The position numbers and the translations under genes were made by a program. This document shows positions 40,673 to 50,428 of a stretch of 64,000 bases of DNA, in pieces; position 1 is the first letter of the stretch, and every line of letters starts with the position of its first letter. The stretch comes from CAIWHR01 sp963779805. GTDB taxonomy: Bacteria > Pseudomonadota > Gammaproteobacteria > Burkholderiales > Casimicrobiaceae. The notes below the pieces were generated by a model. It was not told where the DNA came from, did no database searches, and saw only the letters and a program-made list of their open reading frames with translations. The stretch spans positions 1 to 64,000 of the forward strand of contig CAVZZN010000010.1 of assembly GCA_963779805.1 (NCBI GenBank), read 5' to 3'.

Positions 40673-41317
40673 TTAGTAATACGGAAAGAAAAGATCGCGC
40701 GAGATCGCGGCTCGTGCGTTGCTCGGCAGCGGCGCCTGCGCGCCCAGCACACGGCGTGTACGGCGAACGAGCCGCGTCGAATGCACCATGTCGTGCTCGA
40801 GCCGGCCACCGCTCGGAGGCACCTCGCGGCGCTGCTTCACGCTCGCGAAGTTCACCGAAAGCGCGTTCCGGATGAGCCCGCGAACCGCTCTCGCCAACGC
40901 GCGCAGCGACAGCCGCCGAGGCGTACCGAACCCCACGCGACGTCCAGGCGCGCCGTCGGCGTACGCGAAATCGACGCGCCGCGGCGGCGCTGCGCCGGCA
41001 GCCACTTCCAGCAGCACGAGCGAAGTCCGATGCGCGAGCACGAGCGCGAGTCCCGGATGGGCGATCCGATGCGTCTGCCCCGGGAGCAGCACGGTGTCGG
41101 TCGTGGAATTCTCCTCCGTGATCCAGAGCACTCCCGTCGCGGGAGTCACGCGCAGGCCGCGACCGTCACGAATGCGCAGCACGTTGCCGCGATCGAGTGC
41201 GATCGACCTGCACGTCGTCCCGGCTGCGCCATCGGGCGCGACGTGCGGCAACGTCGACGGGATGGTCGCTGGCACCGTTGCGCTCGGCGCCGCGATGGTG
41301 GATGTCATCGAGTTCAT
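40673..41317 (-). CDS. DUF2917 domain protein
   Basis: The 214-residue protein carries a DUF2917-type small beta domain in the middle: RGLRVTPATGVLWITEE, then TVLLPGQTHRIAHPGLALVL, with the family's conserved W-I-T pattern. Ser/Thr/Ala-rich sequence precedes it and an arginine-rich C-terminal tail follows. The family is frequent in Burkholderiales and its function is unknown; the fold looks like a cupin-like sheet. It reads alone, convergent with gspB. The frame is intact. Confidence 0.75.
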   Translation of the reverse strand: MNSMTSTIAAPSATVPATIPSTLPHVAPDGAAGTTCRSIALDRGNVLRIRDGRGLRVTPATGVLWITEENSTTDTVLLPGQTHRIAHPGLALVLAHRTSLVLLEVAAGAAPPRRVDFAYADGAPGRRVGFGTPRRLSLRALARAVRGLIRNALSVNFASVKQRREVPPSGGRLEHDMVHSTRLVRRTRRVLGAQAPLPSNARAAISRDLFFPYY

Positions 41318-41404
41318 GTCGTGTGCTCCGGGGTGGTTTGCATGTGGCGCGGACCGGCGGCGGGAATGCTTCCGAGCCTACCGCCTCCCCGGTCCACTCT
41401 GCGA

Positions 41405-42385
41405 TCAATGCATGCTTTGAGCGGTGAAGGCGACGATCGGGCCCAGCGCGGCCCCGATGCGCTCCATCTGCGCAGACGTCGTGAGCTCGGTCAGCACCTC
41501 GCCGAAGCGCGGCTCCTGCGCGCCGCTGACGATGTACTGCCAGCGGTACGCGCTCAGCACCACGCTCGCGGATCGCGGCCTGCTCGGCGGCGCTGAACGC
41601 GCGTCCGGCGGTGGCGATGAAGTAGCTCGGCATCGGCGCTCGCCTGCATCTGCACGATCCCGTCGACGGCGCCGACGAGCTCGATCAGATCGTCGACGCC
41701 CCGGTCGCGCTCCGCGTCGGCGAGGCGGGCGTTCTCGCGCGCGCCACTCGAGCTCGTCGAGAATCGCGTGCTGCGACTCCTCCTTCCAGTGGAACAGGAA
41801 CACGTCCTTCCACAGGTCCGACAGCTGCGGTGTCGGGCTCGATGCTCGACGCGGTAGTGCACCTGCGAGAAGATCTCGATGTCGAGCGTCAGCGCCATCA
41901 CGGCCCACGTCGACTTGCTCAGCACGGCGGCGGCGACGTCGTTCGGCTGCGGCTTGAATTCGTAGCCCGCCGGCATCTGCTCGCCGGCCATGCGTCTCGA
42001 GGCGGCGGAACAGCTCCTGGTGCTTCAGCTCCTCGTCGGTCAGGCGCACCAGCGCCTCGAACGCGACCTGGTCGCCCAGCGCATGGTCGTGGCCGAGCTC
42101 GGCGACCTTGGCGCCGATGAAGCGCTCGACCAGCGCGAACATGTTGGCGTACGTGCGGCCCTGGATCTGCGACAGGAAGCGCGCCTCGCGTTCGGCCAGG
42201 AACGTCAGCGCCGGGATCATCGACAGTCCGTCCGGCAGGAACTTGCGGCTGAAGTCGAACGTGCGGCCGCGAATCACGTCGCGGTCGATCTCCCAGCGGA
42301 TCCGCTTCGACACTTCGATGCAGTTTGCGTAGCGGGCGGTCGTGGGGTTCGCCGAGCCCGCGGTCATGCTCATTGCTGACGTCAT
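41405..42385 (-). CDS. Ferritin-like di-iron protein, conserved hypothetical, several frameshifts
   Basis: Starting at the ATG at 42,385 behind aaggagagc, the first ~130 residues (ASKRIRWEIDRDVIRGRTF, then LTDEELKHQELFRRL) read in one frame. The continuing parts appear in other frames (STWAVMALTLDIEIFSQVHY; LFHWKEESQHAILDELEW). The C-terminus (YRWQYIVSGAQEPRFGEVL) ends at 41,405. The two ExxH-like pairs (EELKH and EESQH) suggest a four-helix di-iron centre. Related uncharacterised proteins occur in Burkholderia. At least four single-base frame changes must be crossed between about 41,990 and 41,570. All parts are in order, suggesting sequence errors rather than decay. Confidence 0.65.
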   Translation of the reverse strand: MTSAMSMTAGSANPTTARYANCIEVSKRIRWEIDRDVIRGRTFDFSRKFLPDGLSMIPALTFLAEREARFLSQIQGRTYANMFALVERFIGAKVAELGHDHALGDQVAFEALVRLTDEELKHQELFRRLETHGRRADAGGLRIQAAAERRRRRRAEQVDVGRDGADARHRDLLAGALPRRASSPTPQLSDLWKDVFLFHWKEESQHAILDELEWRARERPPRRRGARPGRRRSDRARRRRRRDRADAGERRCRATSSPPPDARSAPPSRPRSASVVLSAYRWQYIVSGAQEPRFGEVLTELTTSAQMERIGAALGPIVAFTAQSMH

Positions 42386-42654
42386 GGTGCTGCTCTCCTT
42401 GGTACAGGTTGAGATGGCGGCTGCGACGCTGGCCATGGGGCCGGGACTCACCGCGCGGGTCGGACACTGAGCGCTCGGACGCGCTCGAGGGGGCGGGTGG
42501 TGATTCGCTCCCGGTGTCGTCGGGAGAGAAGGTACGGTGGGGTGCGTTCCGCGATCGTTCCGCGTCGGCGGCAAGGGTGGCGGCGGGCGCGCGGCGGGCG
42601 CGGCGGAGAGCGGGGCGGAGAACGGGTCGGAAGCGTCGGCGCCTTTGTCTTCTC

Positions 42655-43059
42655 TCACGCCGGCTGTTGAGGGAATTGGGGCGTGCCCGGCGGGATGGTC
42701 ACGCCGGGCAAGCGGCGATCGGTCCAGATGTGCACGGCGCCGGAGAGGTCCACCGGTTCATCCAGCGAGCCCGCCTTGACGTTGATGCAGTCGGGCGTTC
42801 GCGACGAAGCATGCCAGACGCGCGATCCGCACTCGGGGCAGAACGCGCACACGATCGTATCGCCGTGCTGGCTCGCTCTGGTCCAGAACCGCGGCGCTCC
42901 GCGCGTCAGCCGAAAGGCCGTCCTGGGGACCTGATACGTCATCCCGAATGCGGAAGCCGATTGCTTGCGACACTCCGCGCAGTGGCACACGATGAGTTTC
43001 AACGGCGTATCGGCGCATTCATAACGAACGCCGCCGCACTGGCATCCACCCTGGCGCAT
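42655..43059 (-). CDS. GFA family (glutathione-dependent formaldehyde-activating-like) protein
   Basis: The 134-residue zinc protein has the complete cysteine pattern of the GFA/CENP-V fold: GGCQCGGVRYEC, then CHCAECRKQSASAF, and later FCPECGSRVW, followed by VKAGSLDEP. Members bind zinc, and some are proposed to act on S-hydroxymethyl-glutathione; most have no proven activity. It is divergent from a LysR-type gene across about 126 bases, a usual arrangement for a regulator and its target. The frame is intact. Confidence 0.92.
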   Translation of the reverse strand: MRQGGCQCGGVRYECADTPLKLIVCHCAECRKQSASAFGMTYQVPRTAFRLTRGAPRFWTRASQHGDTIVCAFCPECGSRVWHASSRTPDCINVKAGSLDEPVDLSGAVHIWTDRRLPGVTIPPGTPQFPQQPA

Positions 43060-43185
43060 GATTGGCCTCGCTGCTCCTGGCTGAGCGTTATGATGTCGGC
43101 ACCACCGACGGGCCCGCCCGATTGTGCGCGGCGGGAGCGGGGTCGTCAAAACGATGTTTTCGCATGCGTGGCTTGAGTCTCGAGA

Positions 43186-44211
43186 ATGCGTAAAGATCGG
43201 TATCCTCGCTTGTCCCTCGATCACCTCCGCGGATTCCATGCGGCGGCGCGATCGTTGAGCTTTACCCAGGCGGCAACCGACGTCTTCGTCACTCAATCGG
43301 CCATCAGCCGCGGGGTCAAGCTGCTCGAGGAACAGGTCGGGCAGCCGCTGTTCCATCGCGTGAATCGGAGGCTGACGCTCACCCGGGCCGGGGAGGAGCT
43401 GTATCGGTGCGCCGACGAGATCTTTGCGCTGCTGACGGCAACCGTCGACCGCCTCGCCTCCCCGCGCGTCACCCTGGCCGTAACGACCACGGTGCCATTC
43501 GCTTCGCTGTGGCTTGCGCCGCGATTGCCCGATTTCGCGCGGCTACATCCTGAAATCGACCTCCGCATCGTTGCCAACAACGAGCGCACGAACATGGAAG
43601 GCGAGCAGATCGACGTGGCGATCCGCTACATTCGCGCCAAGGATCAGCTCGAAGGACAACCGCTCGCGGACTACCGGCTGTTTCCGATCTGTTCGCCTGC
43701 ACTGCTGCGTGATCCGTGCCGGCCGCTCCGGACGTATGACGATCTCTCGCAGCACGTGCTGCTCGATTTCGAGACCACCATCGCCGGTCGACCGTGGTCT
43801 GATTGGGAACTGTGGTTCAACGCATCGGGCACGCGGGCGGTCAAGCCGGCAAGGCTGTTGCGGTTCTCCCATTACGACCAGCTGATTCAGAGTGTCGTTG
43901 CGCAGGGTGGGATCGCGATGGGGAAGTGGCCGCACGTCGCGAAGCATTTGAACGATGGCTTGCTGAGTGCGCCATTTGGCGCGCCTTCCGCGGCGACGCT
44001 TGGCACGTTCTGTCTCATCACAAGCCCAACGATCGCGCGGCGGTCCGACGTCGCGGCATTCGTGCAGTGGGTGAAGTCGGAGATGGCCCAGGACGCCGCG
44101 GACCTGCCTGAGCACCTGCGGATGGTTGCACAACCGACATCTGCACGCACCGGTCCTGACCGGCGCGCGACGCCCTCGGTCGCGGAAAACGCCAAGCGCA
44201 ATCGCAGATAG
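43186..44211 (+). CDS. LysR-type transcriptional regulator (GcvA-like)
   Basis: The 341-residue protein has an N-terminal winged helix-turn-helix (LDHLRGFHAAARSLSFTQAA, then VFVTQSAISRGVKLLEEQVG) and a periplasmic-binding-protein-like effector domain (VTLAVTTTVPFASLWLAPRL through VAQGGIAMGKW). The sequence style PLFHRVNRRLTLTRAG places it with GcvA-like regulators. It is transcribed away from the GFA gene, with both promoters in the 126-bp gap, so control of the GFA gene is the first guess. The last ~40 residues are non-conserved. The frame is intact. Confidence 0.93.
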   Translation: MRKDRYPRLSLDHLRGFHAAARSLSFTQAATDVFVTQSAISRGVKLLEEQVGQPLFHRVNRRLTLTRAGEELYRCADEIFALLTATVDRLASPRVTLAVTTTVPFASLWLAPRLPDFARLHPEIDLRIVANNERTNMEGEQIDVAIRYIRAKDQLEGQPLADYRLFPICSPALLRDPCRPLRTYDDLSQHVLLDFETTIAGRPWSDWELWFNASGTRAVKPARLLRFSHYDQLIQSVVAQGGIAMGKWPHVAKHLNDGLLSAPFGAPSAATLGTFCLITSPTIARRSDVAAFVQWVKSEMAQDAADLPEHLRMVAQPTSARTGPDRRATPSVAENAKRNRR

Positions 44212-44347
44212 GCGACCCGGCCGATTCATGCGTGCGGCTCATCCCTGCCGTGCGAAAACATCGTTTGCGCAGGACTGGCGGCGTTCCCAGAATTCACGAC
44301 GGGTCGCGAAGGGCACGACCGTACCGTCAACGGATCAGGAGAACGCG

Positions 44348-44782
44348 ATGAACGCAACGATGATGAAGACGTGCCTCGGAATAGCCTGTGCCGGCGCAGG
44401 GCTGGCCATCATTGCAACCGACGTCGCTTCGGCGCAGCAGACGCGTTCCGCTGACCCGGAAGTGCGGCTTACCGTGGCTGCGGCGCATTACGCCGTAGGC
44501 ACGACGCACTTCGACAATGTCGCGAGCGTTGCCGGCTGGCTTCAAAGCCATGACCGACGCGTCGTGGCGATCGAGCGCTGCGCGTCTGCCGGAGCGCCGC
44601 GAGTGCTGGCTGCGGTCGAGCGCTTCTATCCAGCGGAGCGCTCGACGGTGGAGCTTCGTACCGCGGAGGCCAGCGCCTCGGCATGTGCGCCCCGGCTGTC
44701 GAATCCCCGCGACTTGATCGGCTTTCTGCGGGCTGAAGATTATCTCGTCACCGACGAAGCCGGCCACAGCGCTCTGCCTTGA
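44348..44782 (+). CDS. Small exported hypothetical protein
   Basis: The 144-residue protein starts at an ATG behind caggagaacgcg and has a clear signal peptide (LGIACAGAGLAIIATDVASA). The mature part is about 115 residues with two cysteines (ERCASAG and ASACAPRL), which could pair. A helix-rich segment (LAAVERFYPAERSTVELRTA) lies between them. I do not recognise the family. It follows the LysR gene by 136 bases with its own ribosome-binding site, so joint transcription is possible but not shown. Confidence 0.65.
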   Translation: MNATMMKTCLGIACAGAGLAIIATDVASAQQTRSADPEVRLTVAAAHYAVGTTHFDNVASVAGWLQSHDRRVVAIERCASAGAPRVLAAVERFYPAERSTVELRTAEASASACAPRLSNPRDLIGFLRAEDYLVTDEAGHSALP

Positions 44783-45021
44783 CATCGCTGCGACCTGCGA
44801 GGCGCCGATCCCGCAGCGGGCAATTGCACGACGTGGCGCAGCCGCACGTGCACAACATGTACGCCTCGTGCGCAACGTTGCGCGGGAGCCCGTTGGCCGG
44901 CTTTACACGTCGCGCGAGCTGCGCGGCGGCGAGGCGGGCATCACGGCTTGATTTTGCGGGACATCCCGACGGTGGCCCGTAACGTGCAACGCAGGCGCAG
45001 TCCCCACGACTGGTGCGCGCC

Positions 45022-45192
45022 ATGCAGAACACTGAACAGCACAACACCGCCGCCTCTGCCGAGCCTCGGGCGGCATTCCCGACCGATGCGGAGATCGAGA
45101 TGGCCGATCGGCTTCGCCGGCAAGTCACGGAGCGCTACTTCTGGAGTCTCGCGCACCTCGCCGCGGCCGACGGATCCCCTGCAGCCGATTGA
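45022..45192 (+). CDS. Very small hypothetical protein
   Basis: A 56-residue frame begins at ATG with MQNTEQHNTAASAEP, followed by DAEIEMADRLRRQVTERYFW and ending LAAADGSPAAD. The codon third positions are strongly G/C as in neighbouring genes, and the peptide is a plausible soluble helix. The ribosome-binding site is weak and I know no family. It is convergent with the M16 peptidase gene. Confidence 0.4.
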   Translation: MQNTEQHNTAASAEPRAAFPTDAEIEMADRLRRQVTERYFWSLAHLAAADGSPAAD

Positions 45193-45329
45193 GGGTGCTT
45201 CGAGAGCCGATGCGGGCCACCCGCAACCCGTGCAATGAGGCGCCCGCGGCGGTGGCGCTCGCAATCGTCGCCCACGGCAGCGAGCGGTAAGGGTCGAGCG
45301 CGGCGCCGCACATCTCGACCGGTGCAGGG

Positions 45330-46616
45330 TCAACGGCCGCGCCGGGCCACCAGCCGAGCGACGCGTTCCTCCGTCCCCTTGGCGATCTTGCCGGCCAGCG
45401 CCACGGCGGCGCCCGCGCTGCGAGCTCGCGCGAACGCCTCGCGCACCTGGACCGGAGTCACCGCCGCGATGCCGGCCATCAGTTCCTCGCGCGAGCGCAC
45501 GCGGCCGAAGGCGAAGAGGTCGAGTGCTGCGGCCTCCAGTCGTTGCGAAGGAACCTCCTGCACGCACAGGCTGCGTACCACGATCTGGTTGCGCGCGCGT
45601 TCGAGCCCGACCGGGTCGGTGGCCTCGGCGTGTTCGCGCAGCAACCGGGTGACCTCGACGAAGTATTCGTCGAGGTGCTCGGGCATGGTCGACGCCTCGA
45701 TCACGAATTGACCGCACAGGTCCGTCACGTCGGCTGAGCAATCCGCGTGGTAGACCAGGCCGCGTCGCTCGCGGATCTGGTCGAGCAGCGGCGAGCTCAT
45801 GCCTTCGCCAAACAGCGCCGCGGCGACGACGGCGCCTTGATACTCGCCCAGCAGCCCGGGCATCGGGAAGCCGAGCACGACGTGTGCCTGGTTGTAGCCG
45901 GGCATCCGGCGCGAGCGGATTCCGCCGACATACTCCGGCGCCGCGACCAGATTGTCACTGCCGCGAGGCATGTCGCCGAACGCTGCCGACGCGTCGGCGA
46001 CGACGTGGTCGGCATCGACATTGCCGGCGATACCGACGACGACGTTCGCGCCGGTGTACTGCTGCTCCACGTAGGCCGCCAGCTCGGCGCGGGTGAAACG
46101 CCGGATGTTGGTCCGGCTGCCGATCACGGGACGGGCCACCGCGTGATTGCCGTAACACGCCTGGTCGAACAGCTTGAACGCGGTCGACAGTGCGTCGTCC
46201 TCGTCCTCGGCGTACTCGTGCAGGATGACCTGCCGCTCGCGCTCGAGCTCGGCTTCGGGAAAGGTGCTCTGGCGGACGATGTCCCCCAGCATCCGCAGGA
46301 AGGATCCGGCATCGCGCGCCAGGCCGCGCATGTGGAACGCCGTATGGTTCTTGTCGGTATGGGCGTTGACCTCGGCACCCAGACGCTCGGCATCGAGGTT
46401 GATCTGCTGGCAGTCGCGCGAGCGCGTGCCCTTGAAGGCCATGTGCTCGATGAAATGGCTGATGCCGCTGAGGCGCGCGCTCTCGTGCTGGCTGCCGCTG
46501 CGCACGAAGACGCTGACCGCAGCCGTGGCCACGTGCGGCAGCCGGAGAACGACCACGCGCACGCCGTTGCCGAGCGTGGTGACCGAGGTATCGGCATCGC
46601 TCGCTGGGTCGGTCAT
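45330..46616 (-). CDS. M16-family zinc peptidase (processing-peptidase-like)
   Basis: The 428-residue protein has the inverted zinc motif HFIEH in GISHFIEHMAFKGTRSRD, with the downstream glutamate region ERERQVILHEYAEDEDD. An inactive-type C-terminal half contains QAHVVLGFPMPGL and RERRGLVYHADC. This is the PqqL/mitochondrial-processing-peptidase-like single-subunit architecture. It probably degrades or processes peptides; there is no signal peptide, so it is likely cytoplasmic. The ATG at 46,616 is used; the in-frame upstream extension has no support. The frame is intact. Confidence 0.92.
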   Translation of the reverse strand: MTDPASDADTSVTTLGNGVRVVVLRLPHVATAAVSVFVRSGSQHESARLSGISHFIEHMAFKGTRSRDCQQINLDAERLGAEVNAHTDKNHTAFHMRGLARDAGSFLRMLGDIVRQSTFPEAELERERQVILHEYAEDEDDALSTAFKLFDQACYGNHAVARPVIGSRTNIRRFTRAELAAYVEQQYTGANVVVGIAGNVDADHVVADASAAFGDMPRGSDNLVAAPEYVGGIRSRRMPGYNQAHVVLGFPMPGLLGEYQGAVVAAALFGEGMSSPLLDQIRERRGLVYHADCSADVTDLCGQFVIEASTMPEHLDEYFVEVTRLLREHAEATDPVGLERARNQIVVRSLCVQEVPSQRLEAAALDLFAFGRVRSREELMAGIAAVTPVQVREAFARARSAGAAVALAGKIAKGTEERVARLVARRGR

Positions 46617-46662
46617 GTCACAATGCCCGCGCCGAAGCGGAAGGCGACAGGCTCTGCCGCGC

Positions 46663-47391
46663 ATGCGAATCCGGCCCGAGTTGACGGGAAGCTCCGCGGT
46701 TTCCGATACTCCGGACGATGGGATGCCTTCGCACGCTTACTCGCGCATCGACGCGGACATGGGATCGGCAAGGATGAGCACCAGCCGCAAGGGCACCAGA
46801 ACGCCGTCCCCGCACCCTCGCTCCAGGCTGCCGGTTCCGGTGCCTGGCGAAGCGCACCCGTTCCTTGCGAGTCCGCAAAGCCGCGAGTTGTCGGAGTTCG
46901 AGTTCTCCCTGGAAATTCTCATGTTCGGCTTCATGCGCTGGGTCGAGAACTGCATGAACGCCGCACGTTTCCGCGGCTTGAACGCCCTCGACATCCTCGT
47001 GCTGCACATGGTCAATCACCGCGCTCGCGGGGGTCGCCTGGCCGAAATCTGCATGGTCATCAACATCAACGACACCCATCTCGTATCGTACGCGCTCAAG
47101 AAGCTCACTGCAGCCGGGCTGGTCAAGGTAACCACGACGGGCCGCGAGCGCCACTTCGAAACGACGCCGCTGGGCGACGAGGCGTGCATCGAGTATCGCA
47201 AGGTCCGCGAGCGGGTGCTTGTCCCGAGCCTCGCCTGGGTGTCCGGCGAGCGCAACATGGTTCGCGAGGCGGCGGCCTTCATGCGGACGATGACTGCCAT
47301 CTACGACCAGGCCGGACGTTTCGCCACTGCCGAATCCAACGCCGCGCCGCGCCAGCCGCCGCTCCACACGAAGCCGCACCCCAGGCGGTAA
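46663..47391 (+). CDS. MarR-type winged-helix regulator, probable controller of the adjacent TRAP genes
   Basis: The conserved part starts near LSEFEFSLEILMFGFMRWVE and has the winged-helix core LNALDILVLHMVNHRARGGR, then LAEICMVININDTHLVSYAL, KKLTAAGLVKVTTTGRER and TTPLGDEACIEYRKVRERVL. A ~70-residue basic, Pro/Ser-rich N-terminus is poorly conserved, so the true start is uncertain (ATGs at 46,663, 46,723 and 46,774 are in frame and none has a strong ribosome-binding site). It lies 102 bases upstream of the TRAP binding-protein gene on the same strand, so regulation of that operon is likely. Confidence 0.8.
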   Translation: MRIRPELTGSSAVSDTPDDGMPSHAYSRIDADMGSARMSTSRKGTRTPSPHPRSRLPVPVPGEAHPFLASPQSRELSEFEFSLEILMFGFMRWVENCMNAARFRGLNALDILVLHMVNHRARGGRLAEICMVININDTHLVSYALKKLTAAGLVKVTTTGRERHFETTPLGDEACIEYRKVRERVLVPSLAWVSGERNMVREAAAFMRTMTAIYDQAGRFATAESNAAPRQPPLHTKPHPRR

Positions 47392-47493
47392 ATCGCCGGC
47401 AATTTCTCGCATTGCCGCGCGGTCGCGAGCGGCGCTAGAGTGCGCGAACTCCGCGGTACAGCGGGCGGGCTTTCATCGGCGAAGGAGGAGCGT

Positions 47494-48507
47494 ATGGACA
47501 CTGCGAGCGCGTGGCGCAAGGCGGCATGTCTGGCGGTAGCGGTAGCGGCTTTCGGCGGGACTTCGGCACTCGCCCAGGGCACGACGGAGTGGAAGTTCTT
47601 CACGTATTTCCCGGTCAACGACAAGCCCGCCCAACTCAATCGCGCGTTTGCCGAGGACGTCACCAAGGCGACCGGAGGGCGGCTGAAGATCACGGTGTTC
47701 GCCGCGGGCGAGCTTCCCTACAAGGCACCCGACGTCATCAGGGCCGTAGGCACCGATCAGGTCCAGATGGGCGATGTGGCGATCGGCTTCGCTTCGGGAG
47801 ACGTACCCGAGCTCAACGTGCTCTCGCTGCCGTTTCTGTGCACGACGTATAACGAGTTCGACAAGGCCATTCCGGCCGTCCGGAAGGTCGCCGACGACGA
47901 GCTGCAGAAGAAATTCGGCGTGACCGCCGCGATTCACTGGACGATGCCGCCGCAGAACTTCTGGCTCAATCGCCCGGTGTCGCGTCTCGCCGACCTCAAG
48001 GGGCTGAAGGTCCGCGCATGGAATCCCGAGCAGGTCGACATGATGAAGCTGCTCGGCGGCAGCGCGGTCTCGATCACCTCCGCCGAGGTCATACCGGCGC
48101 TCGAGCGCAAGGTCATCGATGGCGCCATCACCTCGGCGCTGTCGGCGAGCGACTGGCGCGCCTTCGAGATCGTGCGCACGGGGTACATGGTCAACATGAC
48201 CATGGGCCATCAGATCATGATGATCAACACCGCCGAGCTCAACAAGCTGCCCGCCGACGTCCGCGCAACGCTGCTCGCGAAGGCGAAGGAGTGGACGCCG
48301 AAGTATCGCGAGATGTCCGAGCAAGGCGACATCGCGGCGCGCAAGAACCTGCTGGCGAACAAGGTCACCCTGGTCGAGCCGACGGCGGAGGATCGCAAGC
48401 ACGCGCAGACGATCATGCGCCCGATGTGGGATGCCTGGGCCAAGAAGAACGGCGCGGTCGGGCAGCAGCTCCTGCAGGGCGCAATGCACGCTTGCGGCGC
48501 ATCCTGA
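47494..48507 (+). CDS. dctP: TRAP transporter solute-binding protein (DctP/TAXI-DctP family)
   Basis: The 337-residue periplasmic protein has a strong ribosome-binding site (aaggaggag) and a signal peptide ending ALAQG. The DctP fold follows: AFAEDVTKATGGRLKITVF, the conserved ligand-contact block PVSRLADLKGLKVRAWNPEQ and the late HQIMMINTAELNKLPADVRA. The Arg in the LKVRAW block normally binds a carboxylate, so an organic acid is expected. It is the first gene of a run that continues with the membrane subunits, an aldolase-type PLP enzyme and hydantoinase subunits. Confidence 0.94.
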   Translation: MDTASAWRKAACLAVAVAAFGGTSALAQGTTEWKFFTYFPVNDKPAQLNRAFAEDVTKATGGRLKITVFAAGELPYKAPDVIRAVGTDQVQMGDVAIGFASGDVPELNVLSLPFLCTTYNEFDKAIPAVRKVADDELQKKFGVTAAIHWTMPPQNFWLNRPVSRLADLKGLKVRAWNPEQVDMMKLLGGSAVSITSAEVIPALERKVIDGAITSALSASDWRAFEIVRTGYMVNMTMGHQIMMINTAELNKLPADVRATLLAKAKEWTPKYREMSEQGDIAARKNLLANKVTLVEPTAEDRKHAQTIMRPMWDAWAKKNGAVGQQLLQGAMHACGAS

Positions 48508-48567
48508 TCGGCCGGCACCTTCAAGGCCATCGGGCGCGCCGGACAAACGGCGCCCGGTCTCACCACC

Positions 48568-49114
48568 ATGTCTCTGCTGCGCGGTTTCGGGCGCGTGCTC
48601 GAGCGGTGCTCGCGCTGGCTGTGCGACCTTGCCGGGCTCATGCTCGCCGCGATGGCCGTGCTCATCAACGTCGAGGTCGTCGCCCGGTACGTTTTCAACA
48701 CGTCGACGCTGATCTCCGACGAGTACTCCGGCTATCTGTTCGTGTGGCTCACCCTGCTCGGATTCGCCTACGCGCTTCAGAGCGGCCAGTTCCTGCGCGT
48801 GGAAATGCTGGTGGCGCGCCTGGGTCGCCGGGCGCAAGTCGGCGCGGAGCTGCTCGCGGCCGTCGTCGGGCTGGCGGTCGCGCTCGTGTGCGTGTACGCG
48901 ACGGCAATCCTGTTCCTGGCCTCGTGGCGGTTCGGAACGCTTTCGATCCAGCCCTCGGCCACGCCACTGTGGATCCCGCAGCTGCCTGGTGCCGCTCGCC
49001 TTCGGGTGGCTGTGCGTGCTCTACCTCCATCAGATCGTCGTCGCGCTCGTCGGCGGCCGCACGAGGCAGCCACATGATGTCGAAACGGTAGGCCCCGGCA
49101 CCGGAGGCGTCTGA
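48568..49114 (+). CDS. dctQ: TRAP transporter small membrane subunit (DctQ), one frameshift
   Basis: The protein has four predicted helices with the DctQ signature INVEVVARYVFNTSTLISDE and FVWLTLLGFAYALQSGQFLR. The first frame runs to about 48,988; a single-base change then moves the sequence to LAFGWLCVLYLHQIVVALVG, the expected last helix, ending at 49,114, three bases before dctM. The restored length, about 181 residues, is normal. Confidence 0.88.
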
Positions 49115-49117
49115 CCC

Positions 49118-50422
49118 ATGACATGGGAAATGGCGGTGGCGGTCTACACGATCGTGCTGATCGCGCTGCTCGTCTTCGGCGTGGCGATCGGCTCGGTCAT
49201 GGGGCTCGTCGGCATCCTCGGCGTCACGCTCGCGTCGGGCACCACGTTGTGGACCTCGCTCGGCGACATCGTGTGGAACACGACCAACTCGTTCACGCTG
49301 GTCGCGGTCCCGCTGTTCGTGCTCATGGGCGAGATCATCCTGCGCAGCGGGGTGTCGAAGCGCTTCTATGGCGGCCTCTCGAAGCTCATGTATCGCGTTC
49401 GCGGCGGACTTGCGCAGTCGAACATCGTCGGTTGCGCGATCTTCGCCGCCATTTCCGGCTCGTCGACGGCCACCGCGCTCACGATCGGAACCGTCGCGCT
49501 GCCGGAAATGCGTCGGCGCGGCTACGACGACGACCTGACGCTGGGCACGCTCACCGGCGGCGGCTGCCTCGGCATCCTGATACCGCCCTCCATCCCGATG
49601 GTGATCTATGCGACCGTCGTGCAGGAGTCGGTGATCGATCTCTTCATGGCAGGCGTGGTGCCGGGCATCCTCCTCGCCGCCATGTTCATGGTCTGGGTCT
49701 GGGCGAAGGTGCTGATCGACCCCGCCGTCGCGCCGCCGATCGCGGCCCGACCGTCGGCGCGTGAGCTCGCCGTCGCGACCTTGAACTGCGGACCCATCGT
49801 CGCACTGCTCCTTGCGATCATCGGCGGCATGTATTTCGGCGTGGTGACGCCCACCGAGGCGGCGGCATTCGGCTGCGCCGCGGCGCTCGCGATCGGATTC
49901 TGGTACGGCGAGCTCACCTGGTCCGGCATGCGCCAGGCCCTGCGCAACGCCGTGGTCACGAATGCGGTGGTGATGTTCATCATCGTCAATTCGCAGATCC
50001 TGAGCTATGCGGTCACGACTTCGGGCATCGGCCGCGGCGTGTCCACGATGCTTGCCGGGCTTGGCGTCGCGCCGCTCGTCTTCTACGCGTGCCTGTTCCT
50101 GCTCTATCTCGTCCTCGGCATGTTCATCGACGGCATCTCGATGATGCTGCTCACGGTGCCGTTGCTGTATCCGACGCTGAAGAGCATGGGCTTCGACGGC
50201 GTGTGGTTCGGCGTCGTGATGGTGGTGATGATCGAGCTCGGACAGCTCACCCCGCCGATGGGACTCAACCTGTTCGCCATCCACTCCATCGCCGCGCCCG
50301 CGTCGCTCGGCCGAATCGCGCGGTCGTCTGCGCCATATGCCGTGCTGATCTCGGCGCTGTGCTTCCTCCTGTACTTCTTCCCGCAGGTGGCGCTGTGGCT
50401 TCCTGCAACCCTGAAGAGCTGA
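49118..50422 (+). CDS. dctM: TRAP transporter large membrane subunit (DctM)
   Basis: The 434-residue protein has about twelve helices. The conserved blocks VPLFVLMGEIILRSGVSKRF, GSSTATALTIGTVALPEMRR and IPPSIPMVIYATVVQESVID are typical of DctM. It couples substrate uptake to the sodium gradient, with DctP delivering the ligand. It starts three bases after dctQ and is followed six bases on by the PLP enzyme gene, so all are cotranscribed. The frame is intact. Confidence 0.95.
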   Translation: MTWEMAVAVYTIVLIALLVFGVAIGSVMGLVGILGVTLASGTTLWTSLGDIVWNTTNSFTLVAVPLFVLMGEIILRSGVSKRFYGGLSKLMYRVRGGLAQSNIVGCAIFAAISGSSTATALTIGTVALPEMRRRGYDDDLTLGTLTGGGCLGILIPPSIPMVIYATVVQESVIDLFMAGVVPGILLAAMFMVWVWAKVLIDPAVAPPIAARPSARELAVATLNCGPIVALLLAIIGGMYFGVVTPTEAAAFGCAAALAIGFWYGELTWSGMRQALRNAVVTNAVVMFIIVNSQILSYAVTTSGIGRGVSTMLAGLGVAPLVFYACLFLLYLVLGMFIDGISMMLLTVPLLYPTLKSMGFDGVWFGVVMVVMIELGQLTPPMGLNLFAIHSIAAPASLGRIARSSAPYAVLISALCFLLYFFPQVALWLPATLKS

Positions 50423-50428
50423 GACGCC